64,000 nt of DNA, from positions 930,001-994,000 of the forward strand of contig CAXXEF010000001.1 in the NCBI GenBank assembly GCA_963677825.2, given 5' to 3'. Both the position numbers and the translations under genes were made by a program. Within the stretch, counting starts at the first letter, position 1; each line of letters begins with the position of its first letter. The notes beneath the pieces were generated by a model. The model was not told where the DNA came from, ran no database searches, and worked only from the letters and a program-made list of their open reading frames with translations. This DNA is from Sporobacter sp963677825. GTDB lineage: Bacteria; Bacillota; Clostridia; Oscillospirales; Oscillospiraceae. Below are positions 24,350-32,320 of this stretch, piece by piece.

Positions 24350-25074
24350 GGCACACCGCCGTCAAGGCTTGACGCGCGTGGCTGGGCCGTTGTATCCGCA
24401 AGGTACCGACGATACGACGCCTTGTCGCCGCTGAACAGCGCTTCACCGCCCGAGAGCACCAAAACATGCGACAGCACCGGCAGCAGCGCATCGGGCGCGT
24501 GGCCCGACAGCACAACAGCCGCGCCGCCGTCCGCGACGCTTTGAATGAGCGCCGTCATCCGTTTGGCATTTTCGACGTCGACGCCGGCAAACGGCTCGTC
24601 GAGCACCACGATTTTGGGCGTACCCATCAGCGCCGCGGCAAAGTTGACGCGCCGCTTCATCCCTCCGGACAGCGCCGCCACGCGCTTGCGCAGCAGCGTC
24701 TGGAGCGCGAGTGTATCCGTCAGCGCCGCTAGTTTCTCTGTCGCCTGCCGCCCCTTTAGGCGTGACCAGGCAAGCAAATTGTCGCGCACGGTCAGCTCTT
24801 CAAAAAGGGCGATATCCTGTGGCGCGTAGCCGACGATTGCGCGCGACGCGGCCGGTGCCTCCGCCACGTCTCGCCCGTTGACGTAAAGCTGTCCGTCGTC
24901 AGGCTTTGCAGCCAGCGCAAGTATATCGAGCAGCGTCGATTTGCCCGATCCGTTCGGGCCGAACACGCCGAGCACCGTTCCCGGCGCGAGCGTCACATCG
25001 ACGCGGCGCAGCACAGCTGCGCCGCCGTATTGTTTCGTGATCTGCTGCGCGCGCAGCAACGATAGTCCATCCAT
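24346..25074 (-). CDS. ABC transporter ATP-binding protein
   Basis: A 242-residue ATPase with FGPNGSGKST (Walker A, about 36-45), a Q-loop in GYAPQDIALF, signature LSGGMKRRV (about 135), Walker B KIVVLDEPFAGVD and a switch His in LSGHAPD. The ATG overlaps the stop of the lipoprotein gene (TGATG); a TTG one codon earlier is also possible. It powers the two permeases downstream. Confidence 0.95.
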   Translation of the reverse strand: MDGLSLLRAQQITKQYGGAAVLRRVDVTLAPGTVLGVFGPNGSGKSTLLDILALAAKPDDGQLYVNGRDVAEAPAASRAIVGYAPQDIALFEELTVRDNLLAWSRLKGRQATEKLAALTDTLALQTLLRKRVAALSGGMKRRVNFAAALMGTPKIVVLDEPFAGVDVENAKRMTALIQSVADGGAAVVLSGHAPDALLPVLSHVLVLSGGEALFSGDKASYRRYLADTTAQPRASSLDGGVP

Positions 25075-26723
25075 CAATTGAGCATCAGCGCCTGTGCCGC
25101 AAGCAACCGCAGCGTCAGCGGCGCGAGTGTATAGCCGGCGCCGTCGAAATCGCCAAGTGCCGCATATAAGCCGCTTTGATCGGCAGTACTGACGCCCGAT
25201 CCGGCCAGAAACGCCGGTGGTGTTACGTCTTTGTTCTCATCTGATTTCTCGACCGCCACGTCCATCGCAATCGACGTCGTTTCCCCGTCGAGCGAGAAGC
25301 TGAGCGTACCGCTGCTGTTCCCTGTGGTCTGGCCGCCGCTCGTTGTCTGTGCGTACATAAAGTCGCTGCTGAGGGTCACTGCGTCCATGTCGTCGAGTGA
25401 AGCGCGGGTGTATGTCATTGACGTTTTTGCGTCGTACGCATCCGCCTGGATGGTGCTATCGGTCGTCATTGTCAGGCTCTCCTGCAAAACATGGCCGGGG
25501 CCGAAGCCCTCAAAGGAGACAGTCGCCTTATAGTTGTCGCCGCCGGTCGAGACATTGGCCTCGCGGAAGAAGACAGCGCTGCTGTCAAAGCCGTAAAACA
25601 GCAGATCGTTTTTATGCACGTTGCCGTCTTCATAAAATGTCATCACAAACGAGAATACACGATCGCCCGACTTCAGATCGATACGCAGGCTCAGCGGCGA
25701 ATCGGCGCTTGTAGCCTTGATCGTTGTTGTTGCGTAATCACGCGTCTCATCGTTCATCGCGTCGATATCGCGCAGCATCCCGTTGATGCCTGTCAGGCCG
25801 TACTCCTCTTCGTTGATTTCATGAATTGTGTTGAAAAACGCGCAGAACGAAGAGTCCTTTGCGATGAGCGAGAGCAGTTCGCGCACGATGTCGACACCGC
25901 GGTCACCGATCAGCATCAGTTCATCGACGGTGCAGTCGAGCTCGACACCGGCGTATACGCCGCTCATCTGGCTCGTCGTGTAGTCGGCCTCCTGCGCGTT
26001 ATCGGCGACGACGGCGAGTAGCCCGTCAATGGCGGCACTCCAGTCGTCGGGCGACAGCTTTGGTGCATTGGCATCGCTGAGCACGCGGTTGAAGCGCTCG
26101 GCGGCCGTCAGCCCTGCGTATGACTCGGCGACAGCCGGATTGAGTGTATGCTGTATCATCGGCTGCTCGACGTTGGCTTTTTGAATCAGCACGGTGTTTT
26201 CCGTAAAATAAATACCGCTGCTCACGGCCGTCTCCGACCCGCTGTCGATCGTCGTAACCGACGACGCTTCGCCTGTTTGCGCGTTATTGATGGCTTCGGT
26301 GGCTATGACCGCTTCCGTCGTTTCGCCGTCGCTCTCGGCCGTCAATCGTGCCGTAATATTGGAGTAATTGGCGTTACCGGACGCCGCGCCCGTACCGGGA
26401 TTGATAAACGCATCGATCTGTACGCCGGATAAAATGTCTGTCTTTTCGGTCGACGTCATCAGGATAGACCTGACAACCTCGGCAAACCGTTCCTCCGGCG
26501 TCTGCTCGACCGGCTCTTTCGACGGTCTGTCTTTCGGATCCGTCGATACCGATGGCGTCGGCTGGGCCGAATCGGTCGAACTTGACGCCGTCGACGGCGA
26601 TTGTTCGCCGTTATCGGGCCGGAAGTTGATCGGCTGTCGGAAGCAGGACGTCAGCAGTACTGCCATGAGCGCAAGGCTTACCAGCAGCGCCGCGGTACGC
26701 GCCGTTTTAGACTTTTTAAACAT
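25074..26723 (-). CDS. Lipoprotein of unknown function, exporter operon
   Basis: A 549-residue protein with a lipoprotein signal (membrane core about 10-27, then LLTSC as lipobox), a Ser/Thr/Pro-rich linker (about 37-75) and a large secreted domain rich in Thr, Ser, Ala and Asp. ATG 26723 has GAGGAGGGG upstream. I do not recognise the domain. It is the first gene of the operon with the ABC-2 exporter, which suggests it works at the outer face with that transporter. Confidence 0.75.
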   Translation of the reverse strand: MFKKSKTARTAALLVSLALMAVLLTSCFRQPINFRPDNGEQSPSTASSSTDSAQPTPSVSTDPKDRPSKEPVEQTPEERFAEVVRSILMTSTEKTDILSGVQIDAFINPGTGAASGNANYSNITARLTAESDGETTEAVIATEAINNAQTGEASSVTTIDSGSETAVSSGIYFTENTVLIQKANVEQPMIQHTLNPAVAESYAGLTAAERFNRVLSDANAPKLSPDDWSAAIDGLLAVVADNAQEADYTTSQMSGVYAGVELDCTVDELMLIGDRGVDIVRELLSLIAKDSSFCAFFNTIHEINEEEYGLTGINGMLRDIDAMNDETRDYATTTIKATSADSPLSLRIDLKSGDRVFSFVMTFYEDGNVHKNDLLFYGFDSSAVFFREANVSTGGDNYKATVSFEGFGPGHVLQESLTMTTDSTIQADAYDAKTSMTYTRASLDDMDAVTLSSDFMYAQTTSGGQTTGNSSGTLSFSLDGETTSIAMDVAVEKSDENKDVTPPAFLAGSGVSTADQSGLYAALGDFDGAGYTLAPLTLRLLAAQALMLN

Positions 26724-26762
26724 GATACCCCTCCTCAGACAGGTGCACATAATTGCATCGAT

Positions 26763-26791
26763 ATTGTATCAGAACAGCAGTTCTTAATCAA
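26763..26791 (-). promoter_or_regulatory. Promoter of the exporter operon with LexA-like dyad
   Basis: Minus strand TTGATT (26791-26786), a 17-base spacer, then TACAAT (26768-26763). The spacer contains GAAC-AGCA-GTTC (26772-26783), which fits the Gram-positive LexA core GAAC-N4-GTTC. The flanking and inner bases match that box only in part, so LexA control is a hypothesis. Confidence 0.5.
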
Positions 26792-26848
26792 TTATATTTA
26801 GTGGTATACCCGCATGACCGGCACGACGACAATTTGGCCGGTACGTTA

Positions 26849-26877
26849 TTTACATTGGCATTCACGCATGATATGAT
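26849..26877 (+). promoter_or_regulatory. Promoter of the MATE operon
   Basis: TTTACA, 17 bases, TATGAT. Transcription would begin near 26884, leaving a leader of about 140 bases before the MATE gene. Confidence 0.65.
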
Positions 26878-26916
26878 ATACCAAAAATTGAAGCATCGCG
26901 CGTGAATAGTGTATTG

Positions 26917-27027
26917 ATGACGGCGGCGCATCTGGCTCAGGCCATATGCGCCGATTTCGACTATTGCCGGACCTACTGCTGTAACTATCCCCGCCGCGCG
27001 CGACGAGATAATGGGGTCTTAAATTGA
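26917..27027 (+). CDS. Possible leader peptide upstream of the MATE gene
   Basis: A 36-codon frame (MTAAHLAQAICADFDYC ... ending GVLN) inside the mRNA leader. Its TGA stop overlaps the TTG start of the MATE gene (bases 27025-27027 against 27024-27026), the arrangement expected for translational coupling. It has a Cys-rich middle and an Arg cluster (PRRARR). No clear ribosome binding site precedes it, so it may be chance. Confidence 0.3.
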   Translation: MTAAHLAQAICADFDYCRTYCCNYPRRARRDNGVLN

Positions 27028-28430
27028 AAAAGGACATGACCATCGGCAAGGAATGGAAGCTGATTTTGCTTTTCACCCTGCCGATCATGGCCGGCAGCTT
27101 TCTTCAGCAGCTTTACAACACTGTCGACGGTATTGTCGTCGGGCAGTTTATTGGTGAGGACGCGTTTGCCGGTGTCGGCACCTGTATGCCGCTGACGTTT
27201 TTGTTTTTATCGTTCGCGATGGGCCTGAGCACCGGTGTCGGCATCGTCGTTTCGCAGTACTTCGGCGCCCGGCGGCACGACGAGCTCGCCGAAGCGGTCA
27301 ACACGTCGCTGTTTCTGTTGGGCGGCGTCGGCCTGGCACTTTCGGTGATCGCGTTTGCGATCACGCCGTTTTTACTGAAAACTTTTCTAACCACACCTGC
27401 AAACATCCTCCCCTACGCCATCACCTACTTCAGGATTTACAGCCTTGGGCTGGTTTTTCAGTTCATCTACAACGCTATTTCCTTTGCCCTGCGGGGACTT
27501 GGCGACTCAAAAGCCACGCTGTATTTTCTCATCGTGACGGTCGTACTCAACGCAATCCTGACAGTTTTGTTCGTACTCGTATTCCGATGGGGTGTAGCTG
27601 GTTCCGCCATTGCGACGGTGCTCGCTCAAGTCGTCTGCGCGAGCGTTTCCTATATCTATCTGAGAAAACGCTTTACCTTTGATACCAAGGCTAAAACCTT
27701 TAACTGGAAGATGTGCCGGCACATCCTGCGTTTCGGCATTCCGTCGGCCATTCAGCAGACGATTGTTTCTTTCGGCAACACCGCGATGCAACGGCTCATC
27801 AACGGCTTTGGCGAAGCGACAATTGCCGCCGTTTCTGCCGGTGTTCGCATCAACATGATGATGTTCGTGCCTATTATGGGTTTCCAGTCAGGTTTGGCAA
27901 ATTTTACGGGCCAGAATATTGGCGCAGGAAATATCGACCGCGTTAAAAAAGGCTTACGCCAAACCTTGATTATGGCGCTTGGGCTGTCGGCGCTGCTTTG
28001 TGTTCTAACTTATACCTTCGCACCGGCGATCGTCAGTATGTTCAACATCACTGGTGACGCACTCGCCCGCAGCATTCAGATGGTTCGTTTCTTCTCAATG
28101 GTCTTTAGCGGGTTTTCAATTTATATGGTCATCGGCGGTGTTCTTCAGGGCGCCGGTGATGTCATCTTTCAGACAATCGCGACCTTGTCGGCGCTGGCAA
28201 CCCGCATTGCGCTCGGTTATCTCGGCGTCCATTTTGGTTTTCTGGGTTACGAAGCCTCTTGGGTAACAAATCCGATCGGCTGGGGCGTCGCGTTGTTGAT
28301 CGTCGTCATCCGATTCTTTACCGGCGGATGGAAAAACAAGGCCATCGTAACCCGCTCGACGGACGACATTGAAGAAATCGCCTGCGAGCCGGACGAAGAA
28401 CCTGCGGCGGCAGTACCGCCGGAGCAATGA
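27024..28430 (+). CDS. MATE family efflux transporter
   Basis: A 468-residue integral membrane protein with twelve predicted segments in two similar halves. It opens with PIMAGSFLQQLYNTVDGIVVG, the family's first-helix signature (cut here to the key part LQQLYNTVDGIVVG). MATE proteins export drugs or metabolites against Na+ or H+. The start is TTG at 27024 (ATG at 27036 is the alternative). The tail from about 445 is acidic. First gene of a four-gene operon. Confidence 0.93.
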   Translation: MKKDMTIGKEWKLILLFTLPIMAGSFLQQLYNTVDGIVVGQFIGEDAFAGVGTCMPLTFLFLSFAMGLSTGVGIVVSQYFGARRHDELAEAVNTSLFLLGGVGLALSVIAFAITPFLLKTFLTTPANILPYAITYFRIYSLGLVFQFIYNAISFALRGLGDSKATLYFLIVTVVLNAILTVLFVLVFRWGVAGSAIATVLAQVVCASVSYIYLRKRFTFDTKAKTFNWKMCRHILRFGIPSAIQQTIVSFGNTAMQRLINGFGEATIAAVSAGVRINMMMFVPIMGFQSGLANFTGQNIGAGNIDRVKKGLRQTLIMALGLSALLCVLTYTFAPAIVSMFNITGDALARSIQMVRFFSMVFSGFSIYMVIGGVLQGAGDVIFQTIATLSALATRIALGYLGVHFGFLGYEASWVTNPIGWGVALLIVVIRFFTGGWKNKAIVTRSTDDIEEIACEPDEEPAAAVPPEQ

Positions 28431-28441
28431 TCGGAGGAGCC

Positions 28442-29035
28442 ATGGCATTTGTATTTTACGCGCTTGTATCGCGCATGAAAAATATCGGACGCTGGTCGCT
28501 GATGCGCAACAGCAGCCCGGAAAATGTGCAGGAGCACTCGCATATGGTCGCCGTGCTCGCGCACGCGCTGGCCGTCATCGGGCGTGACGTGTTTTCACGC
28601 GACGTCGACCCCGGGCAGGCCGCCGCGGCGGCGCTGTTTCACGACGCGTCGGAAATCTTCACAGGCGACATGCCCACGCCCGTCAAGTACCTCAACCCGG
28701 ACATAATGACATCCTATAAAAAGGCTGAAGCACTCGCGTCCGCGCGGCTTTTAGGCACACTGCCGCCGGCGCTCCAGCCGGCATATGCACCACTCTTCTC
28801 GCTCGACGAAACGAGCACGCCGGGCAGCTACATCAAGGCCGCCGATAAACTCGCGGCATATATCAAGTGCTTGGAAGAACTGAAAACGGGTAACACTGAA
28901 TTTAAGCCTGCCGCCAAGCAGACGCTTAAAAAGCTCAAGGCGATGAAAATGCCGGAGCTGGATTATTTTATGGATAACTGCATCGGTACGTTTGAGCTGA
29001 CGCTTGACGAACTGGACTTATCTGTCGGGCAGTAA
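28442..29035 (+). CDS. HD-domain hydrolase, YfbR-like 5'-deoxynucleotidase
   Basis: A 197-residue protein matching YfbR-like nucleotidases: RWSLMRNSSPENVQEHS near the N-terminus, the metal-binding H in EHSHMVA, HDASEIFTGDMPTPVKY (about 70-86; HD plus the specificity loop) and a later Asp in KAADKLAAYIK. These enzymes dephosphorylate deoxynucleoside monophosphates. The start is chosen for GGAGGAG just upstream. It begins 11 bases after the MATE stop. Confidence 0.9.
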   Translation: MAFVFYALVSRMKNIGRWSLMRNSSPENVQEHSHMVAVLAHALAVIGRDVFSRDVDPGQAAAAALFHDASEIFTGDMPTPVKYLNPDIMTSYKKAEALASARLLGTLPPALQPAYAPLFSLDETSTPGSYIKAADKLAAYIKCLEELKTGNTEFKPAAKQTLKKLKAMKMPELDYFMDNCIGTFELTLDELDLSVGQ

Positions 29036-29066
29036 ACCGCTACACGTTACAACTGGAGGAAATACA

Positions 29067-29336
29067 ATGCGCGCTATAGTCACCGTCATCGGCAAAGACC
29101 AGGTCGGCATCATTGCCGCCGTTTGTTCGCTTTTATCTGATAAAGGCGTCAACATCCTCGATATCAGCCAGACCATTCTGCAGGAGTATTTCACAATGAT
29201 CATGCTCGTGGACACCGCCGGCTGCTCTATATCGTTTGATGCGCTGGCCGGTGAGCTCAAGCAGAACGGACAGGACATGGCACTGTCGATCCGCATCCAG
29301 CGTGAGGACATTTTTGAAGCCATGCACCGCATATAA
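29067..29336 (+). CDS. ACT-domain protein (UPF0237 family)
   Basis: An 89-residue single ACT domain: MRAIVTVIGKDQVGIIAAV, then VNILDISQTILQEYFTM, the typical beta-alpha-beta start with the ligand loop. GGAGGAAATACA precedes the ATG. Proteins of this family are commonly encoded right before a UPF0210 protein, as here, and may sense an amino acid for it. The ligand is not known. Confidence 0.92.
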   Translation: MRAIVTVIGKDQVGIIAAVCSLLSDKGVNILDISQTILQEYFTMIMLVDTAGCSISFDALAGELKQNGQDMALSIRIQREDIFEAMHRI

Positions 29337-29393
29337 ATACTCATCCGGAACACCAACCAATCATCACCGACTTGAGTATTAAGGAGATAGCAC

Positions 29394-30752
29394 ATGCTGC
29401 ACGCCAGTGAAATCATGCAGACGATCGACATGATCGATCAGCAAAACCTCGACATCCGAACAATCACGATGGGTATCTCCCTTCGTGACTGCGCCGATCC
29501 CGATCTTGACGCCTGCTGCCGTAAAATTTACGACAAGATTACGCGTCAGGCTGAAAAGCTTGTCAAAACCGGCGAGGACATCCAAAATGAATTCGGTATT
29601 CCGATCGTCAATAAGCGCATTTCTGTGACACCCATCGCGCTCGTGGCCGAAAGCTGCGGCGCTGGCGACTATACTAAACTCGCCAAAGCGCTTGACGACG
29701 CCGCCGCCGCGGTCGGCGTCAATTTCATCGGCGGCTTTACAGCACTCGTACACAAAGGCTTTACGGTCGGCGACAAGCGCCTGATTGACGCCATCCCGCA
29801 GTCGCTGAGCGAAACACAGCGCGTGTGCGCCAGCGTCAACATCGCCACCTCTAAGGCCGGTATCAACATGGACGCCGTTGCGCAGATGGGGCGGATCGTT
29901 AAACAAAGCGCCGAACTGACGGCGTCCGAGGGCGGTATGGCGTGCGCCAAGCTCGTTGTATTTGCCAACGCCGTCGAGGATAATCCATTCATGGCCGGCG
30001 CGTTCCACGGCATCGGCGAGCCGGAATGCGTCATCAACGTCGGCGTATCCGGGCCAGGCGTCGTGTATCACGCTTTAAAGTCTGTCGCCGGGCAGCCGTT
30101 CGATCAAGTCGCCGAGACGATCAAGAAAACGGCTTTTCGGATCACACGGATGGGTCAGCTTGTTGCGCAGGAAGCGTCGCGGCGGCTGAATGTACCGTTT
30201 GGCATCGTCGATCTGTCACTTGCGCCGACACCGAAAATCGGCGACAGCGTGGCAGATATTTTAGAAGAAATGGGACTGTCCAGCGTCGGCGGGCACGGCA
30301 CGACGGCGGCGCTGGCTCTCCTGAACGACGCCGTAAAAAAAGGCGGCGTCATGGCGTCGTCACACGTCGGCGGCCTGTCGGGCGCATTCATCCCCGTCTC
30401 GGAAGACGCGGGCATGATCCGCGCCGCGGAATCCGGTTTACTGTCGCTGGAAAAGCTCGAAGCGATGACCTGCGTATGCTCCGTCGGCCTGGACATGATT
30501 GCCGTCCCCGGCGACACGCCGGCTGAAACGATCTCGGCCATCATCGCCGACGAAGCGGCCATCGGCGTCGTCAACAACAAGACGACGGCCGTGCGCATCA
30601 TCCCCGCGCCCGGCAAAACGGTCGGCGACCGCGTCGACTTCGGGGGGCTGCTCGGTACGGCGCCGGTTATGCCGGTCAGCCCGTGTGACGCCTCGGCTTT
30701 CATCGCGCGCGGCGGCCGCATCCCCGCCCCGATCAGCAGTCTTAAAAACTAA
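29394..30752 (+). CDS. UPF0210 (DUF711, PFL-like) family protein
   Basis: A 452-residue protein of the UPF0210/DUF711 family, distantly related in fold to glycyl-radical enzymes but without a glycyl-radical cofactor system here. Motifs seen: TMGISLRDC near the N-terminus, KRISVTPIALVAESC, and the Gly-rich GGHGTTAALALLNDAVKKGG. Biochemical role unknown. It follows the ACT protein by 57 bases and closes the operon at a strong terminator. Confidence 0.9.
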   Translation: MLHASEIMQTIDMIDQQNLDIRTITMGISLRDCADPDLDACCRKIYDKITRQAEKLVKTGEDIQNEFGIPIVNKRISVTPIALVAESCGAGDYTKLAKALDDAAAAVGVNFIGGFTALVHKGFTVGDKRLIDAIPQSLSETQRVCASVNIATSKAGINMDAVAQMGRIVKQSAELTASEGGMACAKLVVFANAVEDNPFMAGAFHGIGEPECVINVGVSGPGVVYHALKSVAGQPFDQVAETIKKTAFRITRMGQLVAQEASRRLNVPFGIVDLSLAPTPKIGDSVADILEEMGLSSVGGHGTTAALALLNDAVKKGGVMASSHVGGLSGAFIPVSEDAGMIRAAESGLLSLEKLEAMTCVCSVGLDMIAVPGDTPAETISAIIADEAAIGVVNNKTTAVRIIPAPGKTVGDRVDFGGLLGTAPVMPVSPCDASAFIARGGRIPAPISSLKN

Positions 30753-30760
30753 GTTGTGGA

Positions 30761-30796
30761 AAAAAGGCCGGAACGCAAAAGCGTTCCGGCCTTTTT
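30761..30796. terminator. Terminator of the MATE-UPF0210 operon
   Basis: AAAAAGGCCGGAACGC / GCGTTCCGGCCTTTTT, loop AAAA; usable on both strands, as the next gene converges. Confidence 0.95.
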
Positions 30797-30809
30797 AAAT
30801 TACTCGAGA

Positions 30810-31202
30810 TTAAAATTTGATGACCTTGGGTGCGTCGGTAAACGAGGAAATCGTGGCTGTCGCGTCCTTGATATAGAGCACCATGCAGTTGCCGTCGTCG
30901 GCCTTATACATGCCCTGCAGCGACGGATACGCGTCCAGCATGTGCTGCCGCGCTTCGTTGCGGTCGTCTTCAACAGCCGTGCCGCACAGGCGGATCCACT
31001 TGCCGTCCAGCATCGCGCACAGTTCAACTTTCGGGCTCTGCATCATCTGTTTGGCAACGTCTTTTGACTTGCCGGTTTGGATGTACAGCTTGTCCTCAAA
31101 AACATCAACCGTTCCAAACGGGCGCACGCGTGCCTGATCGCCCTCTACTGTTGCGAGGTAGTAAGTTCCGGCCTTCTTTAGAAAATCGTATACTTCTTTC
31201 AT
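30810..31202 (-). CDS. Pyridoxamine 5'-phosphate oxidase family (flavin-binding) protein
   Basis: A 130-residue split-barrel protein. FLKKAGTYYLATVEGDQARVRPFGTV-type opening (key part YYLATVEGDQARVRPFG), LYIQTGKSKDVAKQM and PKVELCAM are the family pattern for FMN or F420 binding. Short members are often nimA-like or general flavin reductases. ATG 31202 is chosen for GGGAGG upstream. Confidence 0.9.
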   Translation of the reverse strand: MKEVYDFLKKAGTYYLATVEGDQARVRPFGTVDVFEDKLYIQTGKSKDVAKQMMQSPKVELCAMLDGKWIRLCGTAVEDDRNEARQHMLDAYPSLQGMYKADDGNCMVLYIKDATATISSFTDAPKVIKF

Positions 31203-31348
31203 GTTTGAACCTCCCATTTTAAAATATCTAGCTCTATTAAATCATTACGACGCCTAATATTCAAGGGCGTTTTTATTGTCGACGGCCGGCGTGCCGGTCA
31301 CACGTATCGCAATAAGCGGCCGATCTATCCATTCTGGCCTGCGTGTGA

Positions 31349-31377
31349 TTGACGCCGCGTCAGCAAGGTGATATCAT
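31349..31377 (+). promoter_or_regulatory. Promoter of the YczE-like gene
   Basis: TTGACG, 17 bases, TATCAT, about 50 bases before the start codon. Confidence 0.65.
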
Positions 31378-31428
31378 ACGAACTGCGGGCTCGTACCCGT
31401 TTTCTCGTACTTCTTTTTAGGAGCCGCC

Positions 31429-32115
31429 ATGAACCGTCAGCTTATACATTACAGTAAAAGAATACTGCTGTTTATTGCCGGGCAGTTAATTCTGGCGTTC
31501 GGCGTCGCCTTTTCCATCAAATCAAACCTTGGCGTATCACCCGTCTCATCGGTACCGTACGTGTTCAGCCGGATATTTCCTCAAACGATCGGCTTTTGGA
31601 CCGTCATTGTCTATGTATTCAACATGCTGCTTCAAATCATCATATTGCGCCGCGACTATAAGCTGTACAATCTCTTACAGATCGCCGTCAGCTTCCTATT
31701 CGGTTATTTTACGGACTTAACGATCTGGACACTATCCTTTATACCTGTAACAGACAATCTGATCGTTCGCTCCGTGTGGCTGCTGCTCGGCACCAGTTGT
31801 GTCGCGCTCGGCGTCTTTTTCTACCTCACGACGTCTTTGATTGCTTTGCCGACCGACGGGACGGTTCAGGCTGTCTCAAAAAAATACGGCTTCAAGCTCC
31901 ACCACGTCAAGATCTGGTACGACTGCATCTCGACGGCGATCGCGCTTTCGCTGTCGCTGTTCGTCCTGCGGCGTATTGACGGCATCGGCATCGGCACGGT
32001 CGTCGCCGCTCTGGGCATCGGGCGAATGCTCGGCATGTTCTCCTCTGTGCTCAGCAAAAGGGTCGTGCGATTTTTGGGCAGCCCCGGACAGCCTGCCGAT
32101 CCGGAACAACAATAA
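31429..32115 (+). CDS. YczE/YitT-like integral membrane protein
   Basis: A 228-residue protein with about five membrane segments. GQLILAFGVAFSIKSNLGVSP near the N-terminus (key part FGVAFSIKSNLGVSP) and LPTDGTVQAVSKKYG are the family pattern. Function unknown in all members I know. TAGGAG precedes the ATG; a terminator follows directly. Confidence 0.85.
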   Translation: MNRQLIHYSKRILLFIAGQLILAFGVAFSIKSNLGVSPVSSVPYVFSRIFPQTIGFWTVIVYVFNMLLQIIILRRDYKLYNLLQIAVSFLFGYFTDLTIWTLSFIPVTDNLIVRSVWLLLGTSCVALGVFFYLTTSLIALPTDGTVQAVSKKYGFKLHHVKIWYDCISTAIALSLSLFVLRRIDGIGIGTVVAALGIGRMLGMFSSVLSKRVVRFLGSPGQPADPEQQ

Positions 32116-32122
32116 AAAAGCA

Positions 32123-32153
32123 AAAAGCCCGGCTGAAAACCAGCCGGGCTTTT
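32123..32153 (+). terminator. Terminator of the YczE-like gene
   Basis: AAAAGCCCGGCTG / CAGCCGGGCTTTT with a 5-base loop. Confidence 0.9.
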
Positions 32154-32256
32154 CATTTGGTAAATTATGCTTTTAGACAATCTTAATAATAATATGTAGC
32201 TAAGCGCGCTGTTTACCGTCAACTAACCGAAATATTTTTACATAACCTCGTTGTGT

Positions 32257-32285
32257 TTGACATTTTTTTAACGAAATGATATGAA
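32257..32285 (+). promoter_or_regulatory. Promoter of the MFS gene
   Basis: TTGACA, 17 bases, TATGAA; the -35 is a perfect consensus. Confidence 0.7.
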
Positions 32286-32320
32286 TTGTTTATTAACTTA
32301 AAACAAAGGAAGCTACGATC

